Assembly: GCA_016946835.1 (NCBI GenBank)
Contig: JACVTC010000020.1
Coordinates: 153,501-217,500, forward strand
Origin: Neocallimastix lanati (nom. inval.)
Lineage: Eukaryota; Neocallimastigomycota; Neocallimastigomycetes; Neocallimastigales; Neocallimastigaceae
Direction: 5' to 3'
DNA length: 64,000 nucleotides
Below the pieces are notes generated by a model. It did not search any database. It was not told the DNA's origin and saw only the letters and a program-made list of their open reading frames with translations. Both the position numbers and the translations under genes were made by a program. The stretch's first letter is position 1; each line of letters begins with the position of its first letter. This document shows positions 27,660 to 38,553 of the stretch, one piece after another.

Positions 27660-27971
27660 TAAACTTTACAAAATTTACCTCGGCAAAGAATAGGGTTAAG
27701 GATTTATTTTATTTTATTTTATTTTATTACATTTTAATTTTATTATTATTATTATTATTATTATTATATTTTTTAATTTTTTACTTTGGCAGTGGATAAG
27801 ATTATGATTACATTTTTATTATTATTATTATTATTATTAATTCGTTTCTTCATATCTTCTAATATTTTATCCATATCATCTGAAATACTTTACTTTATTT
27901 CCAGGAAGTCTATTGGTTTCTCTGGTAGCCCTTAAAATAGATCGTTTAATTTTTTCCTTGTTACTAAGCTT

Positions 27972-28002
<31 letters not shown>

Positions 28003-28295
28003 TTTAAACTTTTGTACTTTTGTGTAATATCTAAAATTTTCACCATGTATTCCATGGTTTCGTTATCACTTTCATCCTTTATGTTTACTATGTTTACTAA
28101 TCTTTTGAAGTGAATTGGTACTTCATTAATTTTCTTCTTCATGACACTTATTTCGTGAGTACTTCTAATATTAAGTATGAGGAAATTCTTTTCTTTCTTC
28201 CTTCCTTCCTTCCTTCCTTCCTTCCTTTTTTTTTTTTTTTTTTTTTTTTTTTGCTTCCCAATAAAAGATTTTATTTTTGTATCTATTGATTTTTT

Positions 28296-28331
<36 letters not shown>

Positions 28332-28364
28332 AGAACTCCAAAAATTGTTCATTTTGTGTTCTTT

Positions 28365-28414
<50 letters not shown>

Positions 28415-28490
28415 TTCCTCAAATAAGTCAGTCAGTCTTTCCCCTTTTCCCTTGGTTATTTTTAGGGGTACATTCATTCTCTTTGTTACT
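27660..28490 (-). pseudogene. Degenerate coding island, unidentified
   Basis: The minus strand reads as protein-like pieces between homopolymers: R-S-T-H-E-I-S-V-M-K-K-K-I-N-E-V then D-E-S-D-N-E-T-M-E-Y-M-V-K-I-L (28000-28180), P-E-K-P-I-D-F-L-E-I-K (about 27900-27930) and D-D-M-D-K-I-L-E-D-M-K-K-R (27845-27885). Composition is charged and helical, such as a LINE ORF1 or another coiled-coil protein might give. No family is recognised. T-tracts (28227-28252, 28367-28411) and a CTTC microsatellite (28196-28226) interrupt it. Confidence 0.35.
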
Positions 28491-28500
28491 TTTATAATAT

Positions 28501-28545
<45 letters not shown>

Positions 28546-28699
28546 TTTAATAAAATAATTCGTTTTATATATTATATTTATTTATCTAGTATACAATCAA
28601 TTATTAATGGTTTTTAAAAACATTAATAATTTATTTTTTTACAATAACATTTTATTAATATTTATATATAGGTAATAATTATTAAATTTATAATTCTTT

Positions 28700-28772
28700 T
28701 TTAAAAAAAAATTAACTTTTTATTGATTCCCATTGAATTAAAAAACTATCTTTTCATTGATTCCTATTGATT

Positions 28773-28806
<34 letters not shown>

Positions 28807-29030
28807 TTCTTTTTATTGATTCTTATTGATTCAAAAAAAAAAAAAAAAAAAACTTTCTTTTCATTGATTCTTATTGATTCAAAAAACAAAAAAAAAAAAA
28901 AAACTAAAAAAAACAAAAAAACTTTTTTTTTCCATTGATTCCTATTGATTCAAAAAAAAAAAAAAAAAAAAACTAAAAAAAAAAAAAAAAAAAACTTTTT
29001 TTTCCATTGATTCCTATTGATTTAAATGAT
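28700..29030. repeat. Minisatellite of ~65-bp units with A-tracts
   Basis: Five to six tandem units made of TTTTCATTGATTCCTATTGATTC (with T/C variants) followed by A-tracts of variable length, sometimes split by a single C. It is an unusual alternation of a unique-sequence block and homopolymer. Confidence 0.8.
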
Positions 29031-29268
29031 ATAAAATTAAAATTACTATATGCTAATAATTAAATAAAACAAAACCATATTATTATTTAAAAAAAAAAAA
29101 ATAATTACTTATTTATTATAATTATTATTATAATTATTTTATTTATTATTAGTATTACTATAATGATTTTATTTAATATTATTTATTTATTTATTTATTT
29201 ATGTATTTAAACTCACATTTTCAAATATACTTTTTTTTTTTTTTTTGTTTTGTTTTATTTTTTTTGAA

Positions 29269-29299
<31 letters not shown>

Positions 29300-29329
29300 C
29301 GAAAATGTATACTACTTTCCTTCCTTCAA
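29031..29329. other. AT-rich DNA with long T-tracts
   Basis: ATT-rich sequence and T-tracts at 29229-29246 and 29275-29299. Nothing coding. Confidence 0.5.
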
Positions 29330-30210
29330 TATTAATTTCCACAATAGAATATTAAGAGCTTGTCATATTAGCTCTTCTCTCATTAGGATAGGCAAAACAG
29401 TAACTGTCATTTTTGATAGGGCAAGTGGGGTATTTAAAAGTTGGTGAAAGATAGGATCGAATAAGGGTACTAAATTAATATTATAACATGTAAATGAAAA
29501 TGATGATGATGATGATGATGATAAACAATTTTTTTTTTTTTTTTTTTTTTTTGTTTGGTTTGATACAGCTATCTTTGAAGCTTCCTTTGGATTATGATGA
29601 AATTTTTTTGGGGTACATTTTTATGTAGAGAATGATTCCAATACTGAATATACTGAGAAGGAGACGTGTCAATCGGACGTTTAGGAAGGTAGGTCATTTA
29701 AAAATGTGAATGAACTATCTGGAGGGAAACAGAACCAGGAGAGGAGGGAGGGTAGTTATTATACTACCACAAAAAGGAAATTAAAAGAGTTGAAAGAGTT
29801 GAAAGAAAGAGTGATTTTTATTGTATTTCAATAATACTTAAAAAAATAAAAAAAAAAAAAAAATCTTTTTTTTTTGCCAAGGATGATGCTACTTTGATTA
29901 ACTACTACCCGAAGAAAAGGATATTAGGATAATAATGGAATGGAATATCTATCTAATTGGCATTGACGCTGACATCTCATCCATGCTGAATTGGAATGGT
30001 TGGTGTATTTGGCTTTGAGATATACTGTTAAAAAAAAATAGAAAAAAAAAAAAAAACAATTCAAATTAAGAAATACCTAGTCGAAACAAGATGTTCGATG
30101 CCAATGATGCCAGTACTAGAAGAGATAATGATATTATATATCATGTTTAAAAAAGATGCCCTTAATCATGATGTGATAAACTATCTGCATATCCACTGTA
30201 CTCAAGGTTA
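29330..30210. other. Higher-complexity island, probably mobile-element fossil
   Basis: This stretch departs from the A/T background and is cut by A- and T-tracts. The plus strand at 29345-29440 reads I-L-R-A-C-H-I-S-S-S-L-I-R-I-G-K; 29560-29700 also has codon-like complexity. A (GAT)n run lies at 29500-29522. No family could be recognised on either strand. Its texture resembles the LINE-like fossils at 36-39 kb. Confidence 0.3.
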
Positions 30211-30240
30211 CAAATAATAAAAAAGAATAATGATAATATC

Positions 30241-30282
<42 letters not shown>

Positions 30283-30847
30283 CATGGTTAATTATTAAAT
30301 ATCTTTTTCATATTAAAAAAAAAAAAAATAAAAAAAATAAATAAATTTAAATATATAATTTTTAAAAAAAAAAAAAATTAAAAACTTTAATATATAGATG
30401 TATGGCTTTAAAAATTCATTACATATTTTATTTAGATTTACAATTTTTTTTTTTTTATTTATTCTTAATTATAATATCCTAATAAAAAGGTTAATTTCAA
30501 CTTCAACCCATGAGAAGTTTCTTCTTAATTATGTTTTTTTTTTTTTTTTTGAATGGATAGAATTATATTAATTTTAATTTATTTATTTATTTATTTTTTT
30601 TAAATATATAATGAATAATTGGTATAATTATTTTTATATGTAATATATGATATTGATTATTTATTGATAATATTGTCTTTTATAATATTGATTATTTAAA
30701 TATTATGATAATATATATATTTATATATTTATAAAAAAAAAAAAAAAAAGGGTCAAAATCATTATAGATAGTTACTGTTTATTCCTATGCTTTTTACTTT
30801 TTTTTTATTATTATTATTAAATTTTAATATTGCTTTTATTAGTTTAC
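30211..30847. other. AT-rich DNA downstream of the hydrolase
   Basis: A-tracts (30255-30282, 30315-30330, 30734-30749) and AT-rich sequence. The 3' untranslated region of the hydrolase should lie here; no clear polyadenylation signal can be distinguished in this composition. Confidence 0.4.
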
Positions 30848-31729
30848 TTAAACTCTTTCTTTTTTATTAATATAGTCACTAACGACTTGAATATACTTTT
30901 CACATTCAACGACAAGGGCAAGGTGTCCACCCTTAAGTTTAGTTTCTACTGTAGGATTTGACATGATATTGATCAGATCATTTTTACAGGAATCATTAAA
31001 GGTATCATCATCTTCAGAAAGAATAAGTAATACTTTATCATCCCATTTTTTGAAGTCTTCTGGAACCATTTCCATATGATGTTCTAAATCAATTAAGAGA
31101 TCTTCCATATGAATTTCAAATTCTTTCGTAAGTTGTTTATCTGTAAGTTCATAGAAATCTTTAAATACAGATTTCTGTTCCTCTGTATAACTGTCTTTGG
31201 CCATTTTTTTTAGTGATTGCTTTATTAAAAGTCTAACCATAGAAAATGGAATAAATCTTAAGATGGTTTTAAACGTTTTTTGAGCTTTCAACATTTTCAT
31301 TAAACATTGTTTAGATTCTGGTTTCATATCCTTTGGAAGACTACAAGTATTGGAAAGAATCATTCCTTCAACTTGGTCTGGATGATATTTTGCAAAAACT
31401 TGAGATATAATACCACCAAGAGATTGACCCACAAGCCATACCTTTTCATTTAAAGACTTTAAAAGTTCACTAATACCATCGATTAATTCTTTTATTGTCG
31501 TTAACTGAATTGGGTAATCAAACATTATAAGAGAGTATTCTTTACTGAAATTATTAAAGTGGGTATATAATAAATCAGAAAGACCAATACCACCTGTGAG
31601 TAAAAGAAGGGTGGTCTTGGCCTTAGGGTTTTTGTAGTAACGATAAATAAACGATTTACTATTACTTAACTCTAGAGTTTGATTTGGATAAGTATCATAA
31701 AATTTTTGTAACTTACTTTCCATTGTCAA
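30848..31729 (-). CDS. Alpha/beta hydrolase
   Basis: 293 residues, intronless. The fold signature is clear: hydrophobic strand T-L-L-L-L-T-G-G-I-G (40-49), nucleophile elbow W-L-V-G-Q-S-L-G-G with Ser103, then I-L-S-E-D-D-D-T-F with a candidate catalytic Asp at 240-242, and G-G-H-L-A-L with His269. A helical cap lies between about 140 and 215. There is no signal peptide or membrane segment, so it is probably cytosolic. The substrate is not predictable; family members act as esterases, lipases or other carbon-bond hydrolases. A second ATG two codons downstream is an equally possible start. Neighbours are unrelated AT-rich DNA. The compact, intron-free form resembles bacterial hydrolases, and transfer from rumen bacteria is a possibility, not shown. 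Confidence 0.85.
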   Translation of the reverse strand: MTMESKLQKFYDTYPNQTLELSNSKSFIYRYYKNPKAKTTLLLLTGGIGLSDLLYTHFNNFSKEYSLIMFDYPIQLTTIKELIDGISELLKSLNEKVWLVGQSLGGIISQVFAKYHPDQVEGMILSNTCSLPKDMKPESKQCLMKMLKAQKTFKTILRFIPFSMVRLLIKQSLKKMAKDSYTEEQKSVFKDFYELTDKQLTKEFEIHMEDLLIDLEHHMEMVPEDFKKWDDKVLLILSEDDDTFNDSCKNDLINIMSNPTVETKLKGGHLALVVECEKYIQVVSDYINKKERV

Positions 31730-31779
31730 TTTAATTAATTTTAATAAATATTATAAATATAAATATAGATATAGCTTTT

Positions 31780-31816
<37 letters not shown>

Positions 31817-31863
31817 AATAATGTTTATAATACGTTTTTTTATTTAATTTATTATTTTTTTTA

Positions 31864-31902
<39 letters not shown>

Positions 31903-31979
31903 TAAAGAAAATTAATTAATTTATATATTAATTTGAAAATTCGATAGAAAATCGATAGAATTTAAAAATTAGTATTGTT

Positions 31980-32032
<53 letters not shown>

Positions 32033-32210
32033 GCCGCAATTATTGCGAAGTTTAAACTTTATTTATTTATTATTATAATTATTATTATTATTATTATTAT
32101 TAATTTTTTTTTTTTGTATGTAAAATTATAATAATTTTTTTTTATTAAAATATAAGTATTTTTTTTTTTTATTGAATAATTTAATATATTTCTATTTAAT
32201 CGTATGATGA
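31730..32210. other. AT-rich upstream region of the hydrolase with homopolymers
   Basis: T-tract at 31781-31809, A-tract at 31871-31898 and a T47 tract at 31983-32029. Directly after the last tract comes a 40-nt repeat (CAGCCGCAATTATTGCGA..., 32031-32070) shared with 35841 and 35970. No gene. Confidence 0.6.
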
Positions 32211-32214
32211 AAAA

Positions 32215-32844
32215 GATGCGTAAAACTCTGAAATCTCTGGAATTTCTACGTCCTAATGCCTTTTTCTATCTTAGATCCCTTGGAATGAACGGAATGGCTT
32301 ATTTTTACTCTATGGAACACCTGGAGCCTTTCCGAACTACGTAAACAGCCTTCACGGAGACTCTTCTTACCTCTAAGAAGGACAGAGTTAGTACCAGTTG
32401 GGGGGCATGGAGAACAAATTGGTTGAAAGTTTAAGCCATTCCCCACCAGGCTTTTTAAGATCTTGGCATGAGTGATCTTAGTGAATCTTAAAAAGGCACA
32501 GAGAGTCATCTTTCTTTGGAACTTCGAACATACGGCTGTCTGTCATCAGTAATGATTACCCACAACAACAACGGTAACCGTACCTTCCTTGTTAGCAAAG
32601 TTCTTAGTAAAGTTCTTAGTAAAGTTCTTAGCAATGTTGGAAAGAATCATTGGTGGCTTCTTAATTCTGGACATAAGAAATCTCTTAAGAAGAACGTTGT
32701 TGAAAGCAGCATGCATCAGAACGACGAGCTAAGGAAACGAAGAAACGATAGAGCTTAACTAAAAGTAATAAGTAAAACCTTATTACTTTTTGGGGCAGAT
32801 CTAATGGTGCTCTTGAAAGGTTTCTTTTGGATGTTGATAACCAT
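32215..32844 (-). pseudogene. Ribosomal protein eL18 pseudogene
   Basis: From the ATG at 32844 the minus strand reads in pieces that follow eukaryotic large-subunit protein eL18 along its length. It has S-A-P-K-S-N-K-V near the start, L-L-V-K-L-Y-R-F-F then L-A-R-R-S-D-A (32720-32780), and M-S-R-I-K-K-P-P (about 32660). Next come V-T-V-V-V-V-G-N (about 32570), M-T-L-C-A-F-L-R-F-T-K (32509 down), P-T-G-T-N-S-V-L-L-R-G (about 32390) and L-G-R-R-N-S-R-D-F (about 32240). eL18 is a 60S subunit protein of about 180 residues. Several frameshifts break it, and a 15-bp unit is triplicated (32597-32635, giving N-F-T-K repeats). No intron is evident, so it could be a processed copy or a decayed gene. 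The functional gene must lie elsewhere. Confidence 0.85.
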
Positions 32845-33013
32845 TTTAACAAATGCTTCTTAGAACTATAATATCAAGTTGAAGCTTTATAAAAGCAATT
32901 ATTAATTAAAAAAGAAAAAAAAAAATTATAGAAACTTTTTTTATTTATTTATTTTTTTTTATTAATAAAACAATATAGATATTATAAAAATATAAAAATG
33001 AAGAAGAATCTCA

Positions 33014-33235
33014 TCCCAAGAATAAATTAAATATATTAATAATTTTATATTGATGTCATGGGTTTTCAAGAAGTCTTCCCAAAACTTAGAAATTAATGGA
33101 AGAATTACATATATAATTAGGTAAAAATGCATTTGAATCAATTCATCCATTATGGTTGCAGTTGGTTAATAATATTTAAGTAAATTCACTGGACTTATTC
33201 GCTGATTTTCGAGTTATTAAAAGGAAAAAAGATGT
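33014..33235 (+). pseudogene. DUF229/sulfatase-like pseudogene, exon 1 remnant
   Basis: The plus strand at nucleotide level follows the DUF229 gene at 59-61 kb (codons ~352-420). Shared stretches correspond to N-K-L-N-I-L, S-L-P-K, A-M-H-L-N-Q-F, G-L-I-R and V-R-V/F-R-V-I, with indels and stops. The last ~28 codons of exon 1 are missing. Together with 33896-34200 it forms one pseudogene in the opposite orientation to the intact gene. Confidence 0.75.
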
Positions 33236-33895
33236 TTAGTAGATTGAATATATATATATATTAATTTATTTTAATTGATATATATATTTTTTTATTTTAA
33301 TTTCTTTTTAATTATATTAATATTGATATTTAATTTAATCTAATTTTAAATATTATATAATATAATCATATATAATTTAATTTAATTAAAATTAATTATA
33401 TATATATGCATATATTTATATTATATTATATATATATTTTTATTTATTTATTATTATATATATATTTATAAATATCAACTCTTTCTATCTCTCTATATTT
33501 CTCAATATTATATATTTTATATATCAATTAATCATTACTATTATATCTATCTATCTATCATTATTTTTATTTCTATTAAAATATCTATTTTAAACTATAA
33601 CTTAACTTTTTTTTTTTATTATTAATAAAAATAAATAATATAATAAATATATAAGATATTTCTTGTATATTTCTTGTCATTAATATAAAAAAATAAAAAA
33701 AAAAGAATTACAAAATATTTTTTTCAATTTATTTATTCAATACATTTCATATTATATTATTTCCTATATATGACAATTTTAAACATTAAAGATATTAAAA
33801 AATTTATTAAATATATAAATAATTAATTATTGAATGTTAATTATTCTATAAACATTGTTTTTGCTATTGTTGGTAATGGTTTTTATTAAATAATA
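33236..33895 (+). other. Retained intron of the DUF229 pseudogene
   Basis: AT-rich DNA between the two exon remnants. Its last ~50 nt (GGTAATGGTTTTTATTAAATAATATATAG) closely match the 3' end of the intron in the intact gene (plus-strand 59984-60035). The copy therefore arose at DNA level, not through mRNA. It is longer than the 382-nt intron of the intact gene. Confidence 0.65.
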
Positions 33896-34200
33896 TATAG
33901 ATGAAAGATATAATTATCATGCCAAAGTTCCATTTATTCATGAATTACTAGTCCCATTCTATTTGTCAGAATATCATTCATGTAATGGTGTTCCATTTGG
34001 TAATTTTAAAAGGACCTTACTCCATTCTAAGACGCCGTCTTACTGGAAGATATGTACATAATTATGTTGTAAATTATACCAAGGACTTTATTAAAACTTA
34101 TGATGGTACTAATTCGTAATTATTTCTTGTTAGTGCCATTGAAGCTCATGAAAGAACAGCCTTAATATTATAATTAATAGATGGCGATCTTTAGCCTATC
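33896..34200 (+). pseudogene. DUF229/sulfatase-like pseudogene, exon 2 remnant
   Basis: Reads Y-N-Y-H-A-K-V-P, L-L-V-P-F-Y-L-S-E-Y-H and V-P-F-G-N-F-K. After a frameshift it gives R-R-R-L-T-G-R-Y-V-H and Y-T-K-D-F-I-K-T-Y-D-G-T-N, then E-A-H-E-R-T-A. The intact gene has Y-N-H-R-A-K-V-S, L-L-A-P-F-C-L-P-E-Y-H, G-N-F-K-G-P-Y-S and the same Y-T-K-D-F-I-K-T-Y-D-G-T-N. Stops and indels are present. Homology fades after L-I-D-G-D-L (34190), before the D-H-G metal-binding region. Confidence 0.85.
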
Positions 34201-34415
34201 TCATAATTTACTTTTTTTTTTTTTTTTGACTATAAATTAGATGAAATTCTATGTTTCTTTTTTTTTTTTTTTTTTTTTTTTTAACTTTTACTTTTTTATT
34301 TTGTTATTGTTGAAAGATTGTTTATTGAAAATTAATATTACCCTTTTTTTATAATATAGTTTTAAAACAACTAATAATATTAATTATTGTTTCATATCAA
34401 TTATTAAATTTATAA

Positions 34416-34478
<63 letters not shown>

Positions 34479-34676
34479 TTTAATCTATAATTAAATATTA
34501 AATAAATTAAAATTTTAAACGATAAATATTACACATTACATATTAAATATTAAATACTAAATATTAAATATAAATATAAAAAAATAAAATAATAATAAAT
34601 AAATAATATATAATATAATAAATAAATTTAAATATAATAAATAATAAATTATAAATAATAAATAAATAATAAATAA

Positions 34677-34727
<51 letters not shown>

Positions 34728-35595
34728 AATATATATATATATAAAACATTATTTTTATAAATCATTCTTAATTTTAAAATCGTGAAATACAAATAACTTT
34801 TGAACTAAAGAAGAAGTATTACGACCTTTAGATCAGTTCTATATTAGTTTTATATTAGTTTTAATTGTAAAAATGATGTATGCGCCAATGTAAGAACCTT
34901 ATTATGGAGAATTTTAACGTTAGAAATGGCTGATAAAAAATGGAAAATTAATATCCTATTATTATTGAAACAAGCCCTTATGAGAATAGTATAATCGGTT
35001 AAAGTGTATTAAATAACGTAAGATGAAGATGAAGTAAAAATATTCAAGTATTGTGAAAAAAAAAAAAAAAAAATAAAATTAATTAAATGTAATAATAAAA
35101 TTATTGCGTTTAATATTTGAGCAAAAGTCCAATAGTACATTGAGATAATAATATGTGTTAGGTAGAGCTAGTCACTCCTTATTTGGATTGTAGTAAGCCA
35201 TTGACGTAAAAATATAAATACTCTATAAGTGTAGTTTTCAACAATAATTTGAAATTGAATTATGAAATTTAGTTTATCTATCTATTAAGTGTAAATAATG
35301 TTCTATATTAATATTTTACAAAGTAAAAAATAAATATCTTATTTAATAGATAATAATAATTAGATAATATATACCATTTAAATTCTATTAATCTATTAAA
35401 ATTAAAAATAAAACAAAGTAAAATAAATATAAAAATAAAAATAGAAATAAAAATAGAAATAAAGATTTAAAAAAACATGAAATTTCTATATTATATAACA
35501 TTAATAATTAATTATTATTTGTAATAATAATAATAATAATAATAAAAATAATAATAATAACAATAATTCTAAGAATCATTTTATTTTTTGATATT
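34201..35595. other. AT-rich DNA with T59 tract and an unassigned island
   Basis: Contains the longest homopolymer of the window (T59, 34419-34477) and a (TAAA)n array at 34676-34730. The island 34790-35260 has normal complexity; its plus strand at 34895-34970 reads L-L-W-R-I-L-T-L-E-M-A-D-K-K-W but is not recognisable. 35508-35590 is an (AAT)n stretch. Confidence 0.45.
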
Positions 35596-35597
35596 CT

Positions 35598-36015
35598 AAA
35601 AACAATATCGTCAGACAATGAGACCACCACAACACCTTTTTTTTTTTTATTTTTTTTTTTATTAGTAATTTCATCATATCTTTGACATTTATCCAATGTG
35701 TCATTAATAAATATATTCAATAAAAAATAGGTGATAACGGACACTCTTTACAAAAAAAAAAAAAAAAAAAAGAACGCTCCTTGGTGGACAAGAACTTATT
35801 TTTTTTTTATTTTTTATTTTTATTTATTTTTTTTTTTTTTATAGCCGCAATTATTACGAACTTTAAACTTGATTTACTTATTCATATAATTAAATAGTAA
35901 TATTATATATTTAGAAAAAAAAGTTCATAGGCAAAGAACCTCACCTCCATTTTTTTTTTTTTTTTTTTTATAGTTATAATTATTGCGACTTTTAAACTAT
36001 ATTTATTTATTCATT
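35598..36015 (-). mobile_element. Cluster of short non-LTR (SINE/LINE-like) 3'-end copies
   Basis: Three repeat modules lie beside T-tracts (A-tracts on the minus strand). 35600-35636 (TCAGACAATGAGACCACCAC) recurs at 36718-36753. 35841-35880 and 35970-36011 (TAGCCGCAATTATTRCGA...TTTAAACT) recur at 32031-32070. 35922-35949 (GTTCATAGGCAAAGAAC + CTCACCTCCA) recurs at 36282-36310. All copies have the same orientation relative to the homopolymer, as expected for poly(A)-ended retroposons read on the minus strand. Confidence 0.55.
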
Positions 36016-36109
36016 AATTAATTATAGGAGTATTTTTATTTTATTTTATTTTATTTTATTTTATTTTATTTTATTTTATTTATTTATTTATTTTTTTTTA
36101 ATTATTATA

Positions 36110-36157
<48 letters not shown>

Positions 36158-36275
36158 AGAATTAATAAAGAAATAAATATTACTTGTCCAATAATAATGT
36201 TAAAATAATGTTAAGTAATATTCAAAATAAAGTGTATGAATAAATTCAATAAAAAAAATGAAAGAAAAAAAAAAA
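36016..36275. other. Simple-repeat DNA
   Basis: (ATTTT)n array at 36028-36080 and an A-tract of about 45 nt at 36112-36156. Nothing else. Confidence 0.6.
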
Positions 36276-36671
36276 AAAATGAAGTTCATAGGCAATGAAC
36301 CTCACCTCCAGATGATAAGATATTCTATTTTAAAAAGGAATTCTTATTCTGGATTAGGATTTGAATTGACCCTTTGAAAGAAATGATGGTCTTCTCTCCC
36401 TCTAGAGCCATTGGACTTGCTAAACTTTGCCTCTCTTAACTGAATTTTCAGCATTGACACTCCTTGGTTACTTTGCACTTTATATTTTCGGAATAGTAAC
36501 CCTTGGCCGAGTAACAGTAACTAGCCAGAGGCATAATTTCTGTTAAGGAAGAGAGCCGCCGATCACACCAAGAATGGGCGTTTTAGAATAATCAACCAGA
36601 AATGATTTGAGTTCTTCAACAAAACAAAACATCCCCATTCCTTTATATTTAAAAAAAAAAAATAATAATAA

Positions 36672-36702
<31 letters not shown>

Positions 36703-36986
36703 AATAGAGCCCATCAAAACAATATTGTCAGACAATAAGACCATCACAACACTTTTTTTTTTTTTTTTTTTTTTTTATTATTATTATTTTTTTTTTTTAA
36801 ATTTAAATTAATAATGTCTGTATCTCTTTCACCACTAAGGGAAGTTACCACATCACATCTATATTTTACACCCTCATTATTTAGTAAAAATTATATAAAT
36901 GAGCACTCTTTTACTCCAAATGACCTATTCAACTATATTATGATTAGTAACTAAACTATTATTTTCACAATCTCTTATATTAATAT

Positions 36987-37017
<31 letters not shown>

Positions 37018-37431
37018 TTATTATCACTAATTCTACTACTACTACTATTAACAATATTATTTCTATTATTATAAATATTAATATTATAATAATTTTTTTT
37101 TTTTTTTTTTTTTTTATTATTATCACTAATTCTACTACTACTACTATTAACAATATTATTTCTATTATTATAAATATTAATATTATAATAAAACTTTGTT
37201 ACTACTCTCAGAATCTTATATTAATATTCCTTGATTCTATATTATTCATATCTGTAATAACCGTGTTTACATTACCATTTGATATTGGCCAATATTTAGA
37301 AATTATTAAAAAAAAAAAAAAAAAAAATTTTTTTTCATAAAGAATTTCAATATCCTTAAACTATTTCATTTGAAATTCACGGAAATGATAACATTTTAGA
37401 AAACTAAACTAATGTTCCAATCGAGGATGAC

Positions 37432-37487
<56 letters not shown>

Positions 37488-37879
37488 CTATAATAACAAA
37501 AAAAGGACATCATCGTTCTGGACCGTCGTCTTCAACCCATGTTGGTGGACTTTGGTGACACGAGCATTGAATTTATATCCAACATCCATCTTGGCATGAA
37601 GTACCTAACGGAAGTCAATACTAAAAAAAAAAAAATTCAGGATACTTGAAGTTGAGTTTTAGGTACTCTCTAGTTTTTTCAAATTTTTATTTTTTTTTTT
37701 TTTTGTTTTTCAAATTTATTTATTTATTATTTTTTTTTTTTTATAAATTTATTTTTTTTTTTTTTTTTTTGTTTTTCAAATTTATTTATTTATTTATTTA
37801 TTTTTTTTATAAGTCTTAGCTTTAATTAGTTTTTCCTGCCTGCCATATCTCTATCCCAGTATAAAATTTTTACAAATTG

Positions 37880-37920
<41 letters not shown>

Positions 37921-38520
37921 ATGATGATGGAAATATATCTAATTTGTCTATTAAAATTTTTTTTTTAGTTTCTTTATGCTATTGCAAGGCATCTACTAAC
38001 GAAATTATATCACTAAGTAAGTCAATCCGAGATCCTACTTTACGAGTTTTTTCCTATTTTTTTTTTTTTTTTTTTAAAAAAACACCTTACCTGAGCAAAG
38101 TAATCGTACATTTCGCTCGCCGAAAGAGGAGGAAGGTTGTTTAGTTTAGTTTTAGTTCTTTTTAGAATAACAATAAAGGGGAGATATAAAGCTATTCCCA
38201 TTAAAAAAAAAAAAAAAATCCTTCCTTCCAGTATAATCCTGAATTTTAACTAGAGTGTCTTGGACATTTCTCGTTCTTTCTTTCTTTCTTTCTTAGATCC
38301 AAGTTAGAGGTGCATGTATATGAAACTTGTCCAATTACTATAGCTGAAAATAACCTTCTTATTTTATAAGGGAGAGGAATATGAGGATTTCATAAGAAAT
38401 TCTTTTTATTGGAATAAAGTGCTTTTTGCTTTTCTAACTTTATTATTATTCATTCTCTGTAGGATCGGTTTCAAATTCTAAATCATTTGAAAACGATACA
38501 CCTAGGTAGGTATAGCAATT

Positions 38521-38553
<33 letters not shown>

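Noticed and set aside
28177-28550. Phe- or Lys-rich frames over T/A tracts
   Set aside because: They are homopolymer translations.
32246-32509. 87-codon frame as a separate small gene
   Set aside because: It is the longest uninterrupted part of the eL18 pseudogene; flanking frames continue the same protein.
32962-33150. 62-codon minus-strand frame
   Set aside because: Antisense to the DUF229 pseudogene exon 1 remnant; the composition is AT noise.
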